Source of the DNA: JAAYXS01 sp964550375
GTDB taxonomy: Bacteria; Planctomycetota; Phycisphaerae; UBA1845; Fen-1342
NCBI GenBank assembly: GCA_964550375.1
Contig: CAZJYX010000002.1
Location: 1 to 64,000 of the forward strand
DNA length: 64,000 nucleotides
Direction: 5' to 3'
Shown: in pieces, positions 50,912-59,755 of the stretch
Layout of the letters: each line of letters begins with the position of its first letter
Numbering within the stretch: the first letter of the stretch is position 1
Made by a program: the position numbers and the translations under genes
The notes under the pieces: model-generated
Seen by the model: only the letters and a program-made list of their open reading frames with translations
What the model was told of the DNA's origin: nothing
Databases searched by the model: none

Positions 50912-51643
50912 TCAACGGCGGCGGTCAACGAACAGGATGCGCCCGCAGTTGCGGCAGGTCTGCACGTCGTCGCGCACCAGGGCGGTGTTGTAGTTCTCGG
51001 CCGATACCGTCATGTGACAGCCGCTGCAGATGAACTCATCCCGGCGGGGATGGGTGCGTTCGATCTTGGCCATGACCTCCCCGTCATAGTGTTCCGATAG
51101 CCGGTCAAACAGCGTCGAGACGTTCCCGTTCAGGCGCTCCGCCGCCTCATCACGCCGGTGTTCGAGTTCCTCCAGCTTGCTCGAAAACGTCTCGTGGGCA
51201 CCGCCGGACTGGGCCTGCAGGTCGGTTAGGCGCTGCGACTCGGCGTGCTCCTCTTCTTCATGCGCGGCGACCTTGCGGCGCTGCTCCTCAACCTGGCCCA
51301 TCAACTCGAGGGCGCGGCTCTCCAGCCGACTGGCGTCCGCCTTCTCATTGTTGAGTTGGGCCAGTATTGCCGCGTATTCCTTGTTGGTTCGGGCAGAGTT
51401 GAGATGTTCACGCAGCCGGGCAACCTGGGCCGAGCGTGCCTTCAGGTCAACGTCGAGTGCATCGACGTCCATCTGCAGCCGCCGCAGCGTCTGCTGCTCA
51501 GCCGCCAGCCGGTCGCGCACCGCCTGCAACTTGGCCGCCTGCCGCTCCACCAGTCGCTCTTTCATGGCAAGCTGGCGGCGAATGTCCACGAGCTGTAGTT
51601 CGATGTTCTGGAGCTCGAGCAGGGCTTCGAGCGTAGATGCCAT
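50912..51643 (-). CDS. Coiled-coil zinc-ribbon protein (CT398/DUF164-like)
   Basis: A 243-aa protein with a long coiled coil (about residues 1-180; LVERQAAKLQAVRDRLAAEQ) and a C-terminal C4 zinc ribbon: FICSGCHMTVSAENYN then DVQTCRNCGRILF. This is the CT398/zf-RING_7 architecture. The motif SARTNKEYAAILAQL in the middle is a family hallmark. Chlamydial CT398 is reported to bind sigma-54 and secretion parts, which I recall but have not checked here. It precedes the RNase HI gene by 14 nt, an arrangement common for this family. Confidence 0.9.
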   Translation of the reverse strand: MASTLEALLELQNIELQLVDIRRQLAMKERLVERQAAKLQAVRDRLAAEQQTLRRLQMDVDALDVDLKARSAQVARLREHLNSARTNKEYAAILAQLNNEKADASRLESRALELMGQVEEQRRKVAAHEEEEHAESQRLTDLQAQSGGAHETFSSKLEELEHRRDEAAERLNGNVSTLFDRLSEHYDGEVMAKIERTHPRRDEFICSGCHMTVSAENYNTALVRDDVQTCRNCGRILFVDRRR

Positions 51644-51910
51644 TCACCTTCTCCACGAGCGGTGAACCTTACAAATTCTCACGAACCGTCCATTATGAAC
51701 CATGCCAAGCATTTCGGCAAGCTCCGACCTCAGCCCCGCCCTTGCCGACCGGCTGCCGAATGTCGGCGGGAAGGCGGCGTCGAAGCTCCGGCAACCGTGG
51801 TCGCCTTACTCTAAACTTGGCTGCGCACGGCCGTTACGTCTCTAACCCACCGCCCCGGCCGGCAGCTTGGGCCGTCCACTCCTCCGGCAGCGACAGCGCG
51901 GACGAAGGCT
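51644..51910. other. Intergenic region between coaB end and zinc-ribbon gene start
   Basis: Just under 270 bases; should hold the promoter of the zinc-ribbon/RNase H unit. I could not pick out a clear promoter and see no gene. Confidence 0.4.
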
Positions 51911-52576
51911 TCATCCACTCCGATCTTTTGATGGCGCGCGCCGCTCCCCGCGCAGCAACTCGACCAGCCGCACCACCTCCTCCGCCTGGCGTTTCTTTGT
52001 CGCCCGCGGCAACACACGCCAACCACCGTCGCGAATCAGAATCTCGATTGCCGACCGCTCCGCCCCGATTGCCGCCAGCGTGTTCAGCACGATCGCGTCC
52101 AGCTTCTTGCTTTCAAGCTTCCGCGCCGCCCGCGCCCGCGCCGCCCGGTCTTCCAGCGCAAACCCCACCACGACCTGGTCGGCACGGCGCGCCGCCGCCA
52201 GCCGCGCCAGAATGTCCGGCGTCGGTCGCAGCCGTAGCACAAGCTCGCCGGCATACTTCTTCCGCTTGCACTTCGCCCGGCGTGCCGGCGCGTAGTCCGC
52301 CACCGCCGCCGCCATGACCAGGGCATCATGCCGCGGCCATAGCTCCTCGCAGGCGGCCAGCATCTCCGCCGCCGACACCACCTCCACGGCGCGCACGCCC
52401 GCCGGCTGCGCGACCGCCAGCGGCCCATGCACCAGTGTCACACGCATGCCCCGCCCGCGTGCTGCTTCCGCAATGCAAACCCCCATCTGCCCCGATGAAT
52501 CATTCGACAGGTACCGGACCGGATCGATGTATTCCCGAGTCGGTCCGGCCGTCACCAGCAGGCGCACCGCGCGCAT
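51911..52576 (-). CDS. coaB: Phosphopantothenate-cysteine ligase (CoaB)
   Basis: A 221-aa CoaB. Reaction: joins cysteine to 4'-phosphopantothenate using a nucleotide triphosphate. Signature blocks: LLVTAGPTREYIDPVRYLSN, DSSGQMGVCIAEAA, AALVMAAAVADYAP-like segment (DALVMAAAVADYAPAR), and LRPTPDILARLA with VVGFALE. It is free-standing, 10 nt after coaC, whereas most bacteria have a CoaBC fusion. The ATG at 52576 begins directly at the Rossmann strand. Confidence 0.92.
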   Translation of the reverse strand: MRAVRLLVTAGPTREYIDPVRYLSNDSSGQMGVCIAEAARGRGMRVTLVHGPLAVAQPAGVRAVEVVSAAEMLAACEELWPRHDALVMAAAVADYAPARRAKCKRKKYAGELVLRLRPTPDILARLAAARRADQVVVGFALEDRAARARAARKLESKKLDAIVLNTLAAIGAERSAIEILIRDGGWRVLPRATKKRQAEEVVRLVELLRGERRAPSKDRSG

Positions 52577-52586
52577 CCGCCATACC

Positions 52587-53222
52587 TCAGCGTGGATCAG
52601 CCGGCGCCGCGCCCGCCCGCTTCGGCGGCCGCTGCGGCAGCTCGGCCCGCACCGCGCCCAGCAGCACTTCCGGCCCGCACATCCGCCCCGGGCCAACTGC
52701 ACCGCACGCCAGCCACCCCTCCTCCGGGCCAATTAGCAGGTAGCCCGCCTCGCGCAGCCAGGCCACGTTCCGCTGCACCGCCGGATGCTGCCACATCCGC
52801 ACGTTCATGGCCGGCGCCAGCATGACCGGCGAATCCGCGCCCAATAGCAGCGAACTGACCAGATCATCCGCAATTCCCCCCGCCAGCTTGCCCAGGATGT
52901 TCGCCGTTGCCGGCGCGACCAGTACCAGGTCCGCCCGCTCGCACAACCCCAGGTGCGGCACCCCCACCGGCTCGGGCACGCGCCACATGCTCGTATGCAC
53001 GGGTCGCCCCGTCAGCGCCTGAAAAGTCGGCGCGCCGACGAACCGCCGCCCGCTACGCGTCATCGCCACGCTTACGCCGCAGCCCTCCTGCACCAGCGCG
53101 GAAGCTACCCCAGCGGTTTTGTAGGCCGCAATCCCCCCGCACACGCACACCAGCACCTCGTACCCGTGCAATGCCCCCGCCCCGACCACCCCGCCCGGCT
53201 GCGCGCTATTCGTGGAGGTCAA
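52587..53222 (-). CDS. coaC: Phosphopantothenoylcysteine decarboxylase (CoaC)
   Basis: A roughly 211-aa FMN flavoprotein that decarboxylates phosphopantothenoylcysteine to 4'-phosphopantetheine. Motifs: VCVCGGIAAYKTAGVASALV, VAPATANILGKLAGGIADDL, the PxMN-type APAMNVRMWQHPAVQ and GWLACGAVGPGRM (active-site Cys/Gly loop). The TTG at 53222 has GAGG 9 nt upstream and overlaps rpoZ by 17 nt; a GTG at 53189 or a TTG at 53171 would also fit the family's usual N-terminus. The C-terminus is Pro/Arg-rich. Confidence 0.9.
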   Translation of the reverse strand: MTSTNSAQPGGVVGAGALHGYEVLVCVCGGIAAYKTAGVASALVQEGCGVSVAMTRSGRRFVGAPTFQALTGRPVHTSMWRVPEPVGVPHLGLCERADLVLVAPATANILGKLAGGIADDLVSSLLLGADSPVMLAPAMNVRMWQHPAVQRNVAWLREAGYLLIGPEEGWLACGAVGPGRMCGPEVLLGAVRAELPQRPPKRAGAAPADPR

Positions 53223-53424
53223 TGCCCGACGCCTCGTAGTCGATGGCCACCTTGTCCTGCAGAATCTCATCGACCACTACTTCCATCGCGGTCTTCCCGG
53301 TTGGATCAACCAGCGGTCGGGAACCCTGCATGATTTCCAGCCAGCGCTTCTGGATCAGGGCCGTCAGCTTGAAGCGCCCCCCCGCCTTGCGGATCAGGTC
53401 GTCATTTTGCAGCGCGTTGATCAT
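53206..53424 (-). CDS. rpoZ: RNA polymerase omega subunit
   Basis: A 72-aa omega-like subunit that helps assemble RNA polymerase. Visible features: FKLTALIQKRWLEIMQGSRP, matching the RpoZ helix with its R-x2-E/Q-x3-G core, and EVVVDEILQDKVAI. The ATG overlaps the gmk stop as ATGA; the gmk-rpoZ-coaBC order is classic in bacteria and supports the call. Confidence 0.9.
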   Translation of the reverse strand: MINALQNDDLIRKAGGRFKLTALIQKRWLEIMQGSRPLVDPTGKTAMEVVVDEILQDKVAIDYEASGIDLHE

Positions 53425-54005
53425 GCCCGCTTGCTCTCCTGCTCGATAATCGCCAGCACCTCTTCGACCGAATCCTTGAGTATATCGTTCGTGACGAAGT
53501 ATTGGTAGTGCCCGCTGCTGCGGGCAAAGCTGATTTCCGCCTCCGCCCGGGCCAGCCGGTCGCGCCGCTGCGCCTTCGTCTCCGTCCGCCGCCCCTCCAG
53601 GCGCTCCCTCAGCACCGCCATCGTCGGCGGCAACACGAAGACCCGAATCGACTCGGGCATCCGCTCAGCTATCTGCGCCCCACCCTGAACGTCAATCTCG
53701 GTAATCACGGTCTTCCCCGCCGCCACCGCCTCCTCGACCGCCAGGCGCGGCGTCCCGTAGCCGTGGCCCAGATACTCGGCGTGCTCCAGCAATTCGCCCG
53801 CAGCAACCATCCGGTCATACTCGTCCCGGCTGATGAAGCGATACGACTCCCCGTCCACCTCGCCCCCACGCCGCGACCGCGTCGTCACCGAAACCGACCA
53901 GCGACTCTCCGGAATCCGCTTGAGCAGCTCCTCACATATCGAGGTCTTGCCCGTCCCCGACGGGCCACTAATCACGACCAGCCTGCCACGCCGCTCGGCC
54001 TGCAT
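53421..54005 (-). CDS. gmk: Guanylate kinase
   Basis: A 194-aa kinase that makes GDP from GMP. The P-loop is ISGPSGTGKTSI, the GMP-binding region is SVSVTTRSRRGGEVDGESYRFIS, then EYLGHGYGTPRLAVEEAVA, DVQGGAQI and the lid arginines in LEGRRTETKAQRRDRLARAEAE. ATG at 54005. First gene of gmk-rpoZ-coaC-coaB; divergent from the PAP2 gene by 87 nt. Confidence 0.95.
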   Translation of the reverse strand: MQAERRGRLVVISGPSGTGKTSICEELLKRIPESRWSVSVTTRSRRGGEVDGESYRFISRDEYDRMVAAGELLEHAEYLGHGYGTPRLAVEEAVAAGKTVITEIDVQGGAQIAERMPESIRVFVLPPTMAVLRERLEGRRTETKAQRRDRLARAEAEISFARSSGHYQYFVTNDILKDSVEEVLAIIEQESKRA

Positions 54006-54092
54006 GTCGGTGATTATCGAGGCATCAAGCCCGCAATTCCAGCCCCCACCAACACTTCCACTCGTCACAACACCCGCATAGACTCTGCCAGG

Positions 54093-54866
54093 ATGTCATC
54101 GCAGAACGCGCACAAAAACCTTGCAACCGGACCGGCCGTGTCCGATATCGACGCCCACGCAGCTTCCTCACGCCCACACCCCGCCAAGCCCGCGCCGCCT
54201 GACTTGCCGGACCGGCTCCCCACGCCAACCATCCGGCCAGCGGGCAGATACTCCAGTCGGCCTTCTCGCCACTGGCTCATCCTCGTCGCGGCCGGCTGCC
54301 TGCTGGCACTTGGGGCGTATTTCGTCGATCAGCGCATAACCAACTGGCTTATCCAGGAGCATGTCCGCACCGCCATTCGGAACGCCACGGCCCTGCCACT
54401 CGGCGCCGGCGGATTTCTCATCCTGCTCGCCATACTCGGTACCTTCCCAAACCGGGCCCGGCTCTGCGGCGGCTTCCTGGCCGCCATGCTCCTTTCCACG
54501 GCGATCACGCACATCATCAAGTTCACCGTCGGCCGCGCCCGGCCGGACATGGGTATCGGCCCCGCCCGCTTCGAGCCCCTCAATTGGCTGGGTGAATACC
54601 AGTCGTTCCCCTCCGGTCACTCCAGCGCCGCCATCGCCCTGGCCCTCTTGCTTGGGCTGTACTTTCCGCGCTTCCGCTGGGTCTTCTACGTCTCGGGTGC
54701 CTGGGTCTGCTTCGACCGCGTCATGTACAACCGCCACTACACCTCCGACGTGCTGGCCGGCGCTGCCATCGGGATCCTCTCCGTCTACCTCTGCCTGCGA
54801 TTCCTGGGCCCCCACTTCTACCGCCTGGAACTCCCCGACAAAGCCGACCGCCCGGCCGAACAGTAA
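54093..54866 (+). CDS. PAP2-family membrane phosphatase
   Basis: A 257-aa type 2 phosphatidic-acid phosphatase. An N-terminal Pro-rich cytoplasmic tail of about 70 residues is followed by several membrane helices. The three catalytic motifs are complete: KFTVGRARP, FPSGHSSAA and DRVMYNRHYTSDV, the last being R-x5-H-x3-D. It acts on lipid phosphates such as undecaprenyl or phosphatidyl-glycerol phosphate; the exact lipid is not determinable. It ends 10 nt before the convergent HEAT-ThuA gene. Confidence 0.9.
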   Translation: MSSQNAHKNLATGPAVSDIDAHAASSRPHPAKPAPPDLPDRLPTPTIRPAGRYSSRPSRHWLILVAAGCLLALGAYFVDQRITNWLIQEHVRTAIRNATALPLGAGGFLILLAILGTFPNRARLCGGFLAAMLLSTAITHIIKFTVGRARPDMGIGPARFEPLNWLGEYQSFPSGHSSAAIALALLLGLYFPRFRWVFYVSGAWVCFDRVMYNRHYTSDVLAGAAIGILSVYLCLRFLGPHFYRLELPDKADRPAEQ

Positions 54867-54876
54867 CCCCGCTTAG

Positions 54877-57800
54877 CTACCGCCCGCTCGGCGTCGTATC
54901 GGCCGGTAGGTCACCCAGCGCGAACTGGATTCCTGCCAGGTAGTGCTCCAGTACCGTCCGGTTCCAGAACACATCCTCCCGGTGCCCCAGCGAACAGTAG
55001 AACACGCGTCCCTCCCCATACGACCGCACCCAACTGACGGCAAAATCCCCGTCGCCGCGTTTGATCCCCGGCTTGTTCATGTCGGTCCGCTGCGTGTCCA
55101 GGCTCAGCAGCACGCGCAGTGCCGCGCGCGAATACGGCGCCCGAAACTGGTAGATTTCGTCAGTAATAGTGAACCGGCTGCCGCCAAAAGCCCGGCACAG
55201 TGGGTGCTCCGGCTCATCCACCTTCAACGTCACCGTGTCACCCGCGCCCCACGGGTGCCCATCGAAGTACCCCCCCATCAGTTCGCCGAACTCCGGCCAC
55301 TCGTAACAGCAGTCCGTCGCCCCATGGATCCCCACCACGCCCCGGCCACCGCGCACGAAATCCAGCAGGCTCCGCCTGGCCGCCTCGTCAACAAACAGCT
55401 CCCCGGTAGTGTTCATGAAGCAGATCGCGTCGAACTGCCCCAGCCGATCAGGCGTGAACAGCGCCAGATCGTCGCTCACCACCGCCTCGTACGCGCCAGT
55501 CCGCTCGCCCAGCGCCGCCACTGCCGCCGCCCCGCACTCAATCGCACTGTGCCGAAACCCCTTGCATAGCGTGAACACCAGCAACCGCCGCCCCGCCTGC
55601 GGCACGGCCGGCGCCCGCTCCGGCAGGGCCGCCTCGATGTTCCGCAATTCGTCCGGCGCCAAGGCCGCACCCCACGCGGGCACCGGCTCGGCCCGGACAC
55701 GCAGCCCCGCCACGCTCCCGCCGTCCTCGCCTCGCACGCGCAGCGCCGCCCCCCAGCCGCCGCCGGCATTCGTCACCTTGAGCAGGATTACGTTCCAGCC
55801 CGCCCGCAAGTCCGCCACCACCACGTCCTGTTTCTGCGCACAGCCGCGCAAGACGTCGTGCGTATGCACGCACTCCCCATTCAGCCACACCTTCAGCCCG
55901 TCATCGCTGCCAAGTTCCAGGCGCGCCCGCTGCGCCGCCGGCACGTGCAGATGCGTCAGCAGGTACGCCGCCCGGTCATTCCCGGCCACGGTCTTGTTCG
56001 CCGCCAGGTCGATATGCCAATGTCGCTCGGCATCTTCCGCCCGCGCCTGCGGCCGCCATTCCACTGCCGGCGCCTCTGGCAGCTCCGGCGCAAACACGAC
56101 GTCGAGCAACTCGTTCCCACGCTTGCCCGCCTGCTCGTACGGCCCCGCCACCAGCCAGTCCGTTACATATCCCTCGACTTCCGCGACGCGCGCCAGCACG
56201 GCGTCCGCCCGCGCCGCCAACGCATCAGCCTGCTTGCTCGCCCGTACGACCTCCACCGCCCCGCGTGCCGCCGCCCAGTCCCACGGCAACAGCCCCTCCG
56301 CCACGCCCAGCACGGCCGCGGCCGCCTCGCCGCCCAACTCCTCGGCATTCATGTACCGCGTCAGCAAGGTCAAAGCGCCCACGTCACGCATTTGCCCCAC
56401 GCCCGACAACAGCATCCGCCGCTCTTCAACCCGCCGCGCCACGTCCATGCCGTGCTCATACAATGCGAGTGTCTGGGCTGCCGACCTTCCCGCCTCCAGA
56501 CCCACCAGCCGCGCATACGCCCGCAGCGCCAGCACGTGCAGCTTCAGTTCAGCCGCATCGGCGGCGATCTCCAACACCGTCTCCGCCGCCGTCCCGTCCG
56601 GCCACGCGCCCAGCGCACGCACAGCCGCCTCGCGCACCGCCTCCCGTTCATCCGCACTCGCCCGGCGCAGAGCGTCCAGCGCGCTACTTCCGCCCAGCCG
56701 CCCGAGCACGCGCAGCAGCGAACCGGCATCATCGACCGCCGCCCCGTCCAGCGCGGTCAGCAGCAGGGTGGCAACGTCCTCCGCACTTGCGGCTCGCCCA
56801 CAGACTGCCGCCAGCGCCTCCTCCCACGCCGCCCGCTCGGGCTCGCTTCCGATTACCTGCGACAGCCCGAGCACACGCGAAACGTCTGCCGCGCTGGCCA
56901 GTGCTCCCGCCGCGCGCAGCGCAGCCATCCGTACGCCGGCATCCGCATCCGCCGCAAGCTCGTACGCGCGCCCGACTTGCTCCACCGCCCGCCGGCGCCC
57001 CAGCACTTCGAGCAACGCCGCCCGTACCTCGGGCACCACCGCCCCCAGCAGCGCGGCTATCTCCGCCGATACCCGCTCGCCACGCAATTCCGCCAAGGCC
57101 GCCTGCGCAGCCGTGCGCTCCTCCTCGTCCGCGTCCGCCATGAACGCGACCAGCGGCCCCACGGCTGCCGCCTGCCCCAGCGCCGTCGCGGCCGTCACCG
57201 CCGCCAGCCGCACACGTGTATCCTCTTCGCCCAGCGCCTGGCGCGCCAGCGGCCAGGCGGCCGCATCGCGCCGCCGGGCCAACGCCAGCAGAATCCCCGC
57301 GCGCGCCTCGCTCCCAGCCACACCCCACAGCCCCACAAACGCCGCCGTCGCCTCATCACCCGGCAAACCGGCCGCAATCTCCAGCGCCGTCGCCCGCAGT
57401 TCCGGATTCTCATCCATCGCCGCCGCCACCACGCGCTCCACCACGCCCGTCCCCAGAATCTCGCTCAGCAGGACCAGCGCGCCACACCGCTCATGCACTT
57501 CCGCCCGCGCGCCCGCATCCAGGACGCGCTCCAGCAGCGCAGTGGCCGCGCCGACCCGCCGGCGCTCCGCCAACCGCTCGGCCAGCCGCAACCGCAACGC
57601 GCTCAGCCGGGCGCGCTCCCCCCACGTCTCAGTGTTGTCGGGCAACTGCGCGTCCAGCTCGACCGCCCCTACGTTCGCCAGCGCCTGCCACGCCGCCCAC
57701 TGGACATCCACATCCTCTTCATCCAGCGCCGCCAGCAACAGCGGCACGGCCGCCTCATCGTGCAGCCCGCCCAGCGCATTGATGACCGCCACGCGTTGCC

Positions 57801-58356
57801 CACCCCGCACATCCGTCAACGCCGTGCGCAACGCCTGTGCCGCCGCCGCACCGCCAAGCGCCTCCAACGCCCGCGCGGCCTCAGCACACGAGTCCGCGTT
57901 CCGCAGCAACCGGCCCAGAGTCGGAACCGCCTCCGCCGCTCCGACCAACATCAGTTGCTCGACAAGGAACCTCCGCACCTCCGCCGGCTGCCCGCGCTCC
58001 AACGCCGCGCACAGCTCCGCCACGAAGTCCATCCGCTGCCGTTCCTGTCCCGCACCACCCCCCTGCCACGCCAGCGCGTGCAGCACCATGCGCACGCGCG
58101 TGTCGTCCCCCGCCTCCGGCTCGGTGAGCCGCGCGCACAACTCCGCCATGTCCGCGCGCGTCAGCCGCTGCAGTTCAGCACTCAGCGTCTCCGGCGTCTC
58201 GTGGCCGTCGAACTCCACCCTTTCCAGCAACGAGCGCAGCGCAGCGCTCGGCTGCGCCGGAACTTCCTGGGCCGTGGCGGCTGCCACCGCTGCCGCAACC
58301 GTCAACACCAGCCCGACCGCACTCCACCACAAACATCGCCTGCTGTGCATGCTCAT
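54877..58356 (-). CDS. Exported HEAT-repeat protein with PA14-like and ThuA-like domains
   Basis: A 1159-aa secreted protein. The signal peptide (MSMHSRRCLWWSAVGLVLTV, cut near ATAQ) precedes a very long run of HEAT-type helices (about residues 40-720; for example AEAVPTLGRLLRNADSCAEA and EAAVPLLLAALDEEDVDVQW). A beta domain follows at about 740-880 with a GSDDGLKVWLNGECVH motif like those of carbohydrate-linked PA14-type modules. The ThuA-like C-terminus (about 910-1150) reads LLVFTLCKGFRHSAIECGAA, GRGVVGIHGATDCCYEWPEF and GRVFYCSLGHREDVFWN. It starts 12 nt after the Gfo/Idh gene; together they suggest carbohydrate handling in the periplasm. Very Ala/Glu-rich; the antisense strand is open for long stretches. 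Confidence 0.85.
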   Translation of the reverse strand: MSMHSRRCLWWSAVGLVLTVAAAVAAATAQEVPAQPSAALRSLLERVEFDGHETPETLSAELQRLTRADMAELCARLTEPEAGDDTRVRMVLHALAWQGGGAGQERQRMDFVAELCAALERGQPAEVRRFLVEQLMLVGAAEAVPTLGRLLRNADSCAEAARALEALGGAAAAQALRTALTDVRGGQRVAVINALGGLHDEAAVPLLLAALDEEDVDVQWAAWQALANVGAVELDAQLPDNTETWGERARLSALRLRLAERLAERRRVGAATALLERVLDAGARAEVHERCGALVLLSEILGTGVVERVVAAAMDENPELRATALEIAAGLPGDEATAAFVGLWGVAGSEARAGILLALARRRDAAAWPLARQALGEEDTRVRLAAVTAATALGQAAAVGPLVAFMADADEEERTAAQAALAELRGERVSAEIAALLGAVVPEVRAALLEVLGRRRAVEQVGRAYELAADADAGVRMAALRAAGALASAADVSRVLGLSQVIGSEPERAAWEEALAAVCGRAASAEDVATLLLTALDGAAVDDAGSLLRVLGRLGGSSALDALRRASADEREAVREAAVRALGAWPDGTAAETVLEIAADAAELKLHVLALRAYARLVGLEAGRSAAQTLALYEHGMDVARRVEERRMLLSGVGQMRDVGALTLLTRYMNAEELGGEAAAAVLGVAEGLLPWDWAAARGAVEVVRASKQADALAARADAVLARVAEVEGYVTDWLVAGPYEQAGKRGNELLDVVFAPELPEAPAVEWRPQARAEDAERHWHIDLAANKTVAGNDRAAYLLTHLHVPAAQRARLELGSDDGLKVWLNGECVHTHDVLRGCAQKQDVVVADLRAGWNVILLKVTNAGGGWGAALRVRGEDGGSVAGLRVRAEPVPAWGAALAPDELRNIEAALPERAPAVPQAGRRLLVFTLCKGFRHSAIECGAAAVAALGERTGAYEAVVSDDLALFTPDRLGQFDAICFMNTTGELFVDEAARRSLLDFVRGGRGVVGIHGATDCCYEWPEFGELMGGYFDGHPWGAGDTVTLKVDEPEHPLCRAFGGSRFTITDEIYQFRAPYSRAALRVLLSLDTQRTDMNKPGIKRGDGDFAVSWVRSYGEGRVFYCSLGHREDVFWNRTVLEHYLAGIQFALGDLPADTTPSGR

Positions 58357-58368
58357 GCTTTTAGGCCC

Positions 58369-59661
58369 TCACAGGTGCCACGGCGCCCGCATCGGCACCG
58401 CCACCAGCCGATTGGCCTGCTCATCACCAATGAACCGCTCCCGATCCGGATCCCACCGTAGCGGCCGACCCAGGCGCAACGCGATCAGCGCCAGGTTCAC
58501 CAGCGTGCACGAGCGGTGGGCCACCTCCTCGTTCCCGCCGGTCTTCTGCCGCGTCCGCACGCCGGTCTCGAAATCAACCAGCGGCTCCGGCTCCGCCACG
58601 CCCGCCAATTGCTCAAACAGCCCCGCCGGCTCCGTGCGATAGTTGTCGTACACCCTCCCCTGCGGACCCTCCAGAAACGGCGTGCCCGCCCGCTCCGCCG
58701 TGCCCCATTCGCCGCTGTTCAAATAGATCGTGTCGCCGTCGGCGTACTTCAGCGTCACCGACTCCCACAGCCCCACCGCATCCGGATGCGGCGGCCAGGG
58801 CCCCACGGCCGAAATCTCCACCGGACCCGTCTGGTCCTTCCCCAGTATGTACTGCACCGGGTCCAGGTAATGCTGACCCATGTCCGTCAGCCCGCCGCCG
58901 TCATAATCCCAGTAACCCCGGAAACTCTGGTGTACCCGATGCGGGTGGTACGGCTTCCACGGCGCCGGCCCCAGCCACATCTCATAGTCCAGGTGTTCCG
59001 GAACCGCTTCCGGCACCAGGTTCGGCCGCCCGCTCCACTCCTGCACTTTCCAGTTGAAACCCTGCGCCGTAGTGATCCGGACCGTCAGCGGCCGTCCCAA
59101 GAGCTCGCTACTCACCAGCTTCCGCAGCAGCTTCGTCGCCCCGAACTGGTAGTACGTCCCAAACCGAAAGTGCGTGTTCACCTGCAAAATGCGCCCGTAA
59201 CGCCTGACCGTCTCCGCGTACACCCGCCCCTCGTGAATCGTGTGGGTGAACGGCTTCTCCGTCAGTATGTCAAAACCCGCCTGTGCCGCGGCTATGCCCA
59301 TCAATGCGTGCCAATGGGGCGGCGTCGCAATGTGAATCGTGTCGATGTCGCGCCGCTCCAGCACCCGCCGCCAATCCCGATAGGCCGCACACCCCCGGCC
59401 GGCCTTCTCCACCGCCGCCGCCAGGTGCTGCTCGTCCACGTCACACACCGCCAGCGTCTGAGGCGGCTGGCCGACCTTGTTCTCCGTCACGTGTCCGGCC
59501 AAACCCATCCCACCCGTACCAATCACCGCCCGCGTAATCACCTCGCTCGGCGGCGTATACCCCGGCCCGCCCAGCACATGCCGCGGCACAATGTAAAACG
59601 ATGCCCCGGCCGTCAGCGCCTGCTTCAAGAACGTCCGTCGCGAGGTTCTGCTTTTGCTCAT
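58369..59661 (-). CDS. Gfo/Idh/MocA-family oxidoreductase with TAT signal
   Basis: A 430-aa NAD(P)-dependent sugar oxidoreductase. It has a TAT motif (SRRTFLKQALTAGASFYIV), so it is exported folded with cofactor. The Rossmann strand is RAVIGTGGMGLAGH. EKPFTHTIHEG is the conserved EKP motif, and GGGLTDMGQHYLDPVQYI carries the catalytic-type His. The C-terminal MRAPWHL is common in planctomycete Gfo/Idh paralogues. It lies upstream of the HEAT-ThuA gene in the same direction with a 12-nt gap. Confidence 0.92.
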   Translation of the reverse strand: MSKSRTSRRTFLKQALTAGASFYIVPRHVLGGPGYTPPSEVITRAVIGTGGMGLAGHVTENKVGQPPQTLAVCDVDEQHLAAAVEKAGRGCAAYRDWRRVLERRDIDTIHIATPPHWHALMGIAAAQAGFDILTEKPFTHTIHEGRVYAETVRRYGRILQVNTHFRFGTYYQFGATKLLRKLVSSELLGRPLTVRITTAQGFNWKVQEWSGRPNLVPEAVPEHLDYEMWLGPAPWKPYHPHRVHQSFRGYWDYDGGGLTDMGQHYLDPVQYILGKDQTGPVEISAVGPWPPHPDAVGLWESVTLKYADGDTIYLNSGEWGTAERAGTPFLEGPQGRVYDNYRTEPAGLFEQLAGVAEPEPLVDFETGVRTRQKTGGNEEVAHRSCTLVNLALIALRLGRPLRWDPDRERFIGDEQANRLVAVPMRAPWHL

Positions 59662-59755
59662 CGTGAGCGCTCCTGGGGAAGATCTGCGCCGGCACCTTTT
59701 TGCCTAATCGTAGCCCGTCGCCGGCCTCCGCAGAAGCGCGTCGGCGTCGCCTCAA

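Noticed and set aside
51911..53222. A frameshifted coaBC fusion
   Set aside because: CoaC and CoaB are each complete with their own start and stop and a 10-nt gap; separate genes are the simpler reading.
55409..58642. 1077-codon plus-strand reading over the HEAT gene
   Set aside because: Antisense to a gene with signal peptide and ThuA motifs; composition is Ser/Ala/Arg low complexity, typical of GC-rich shadow frames.
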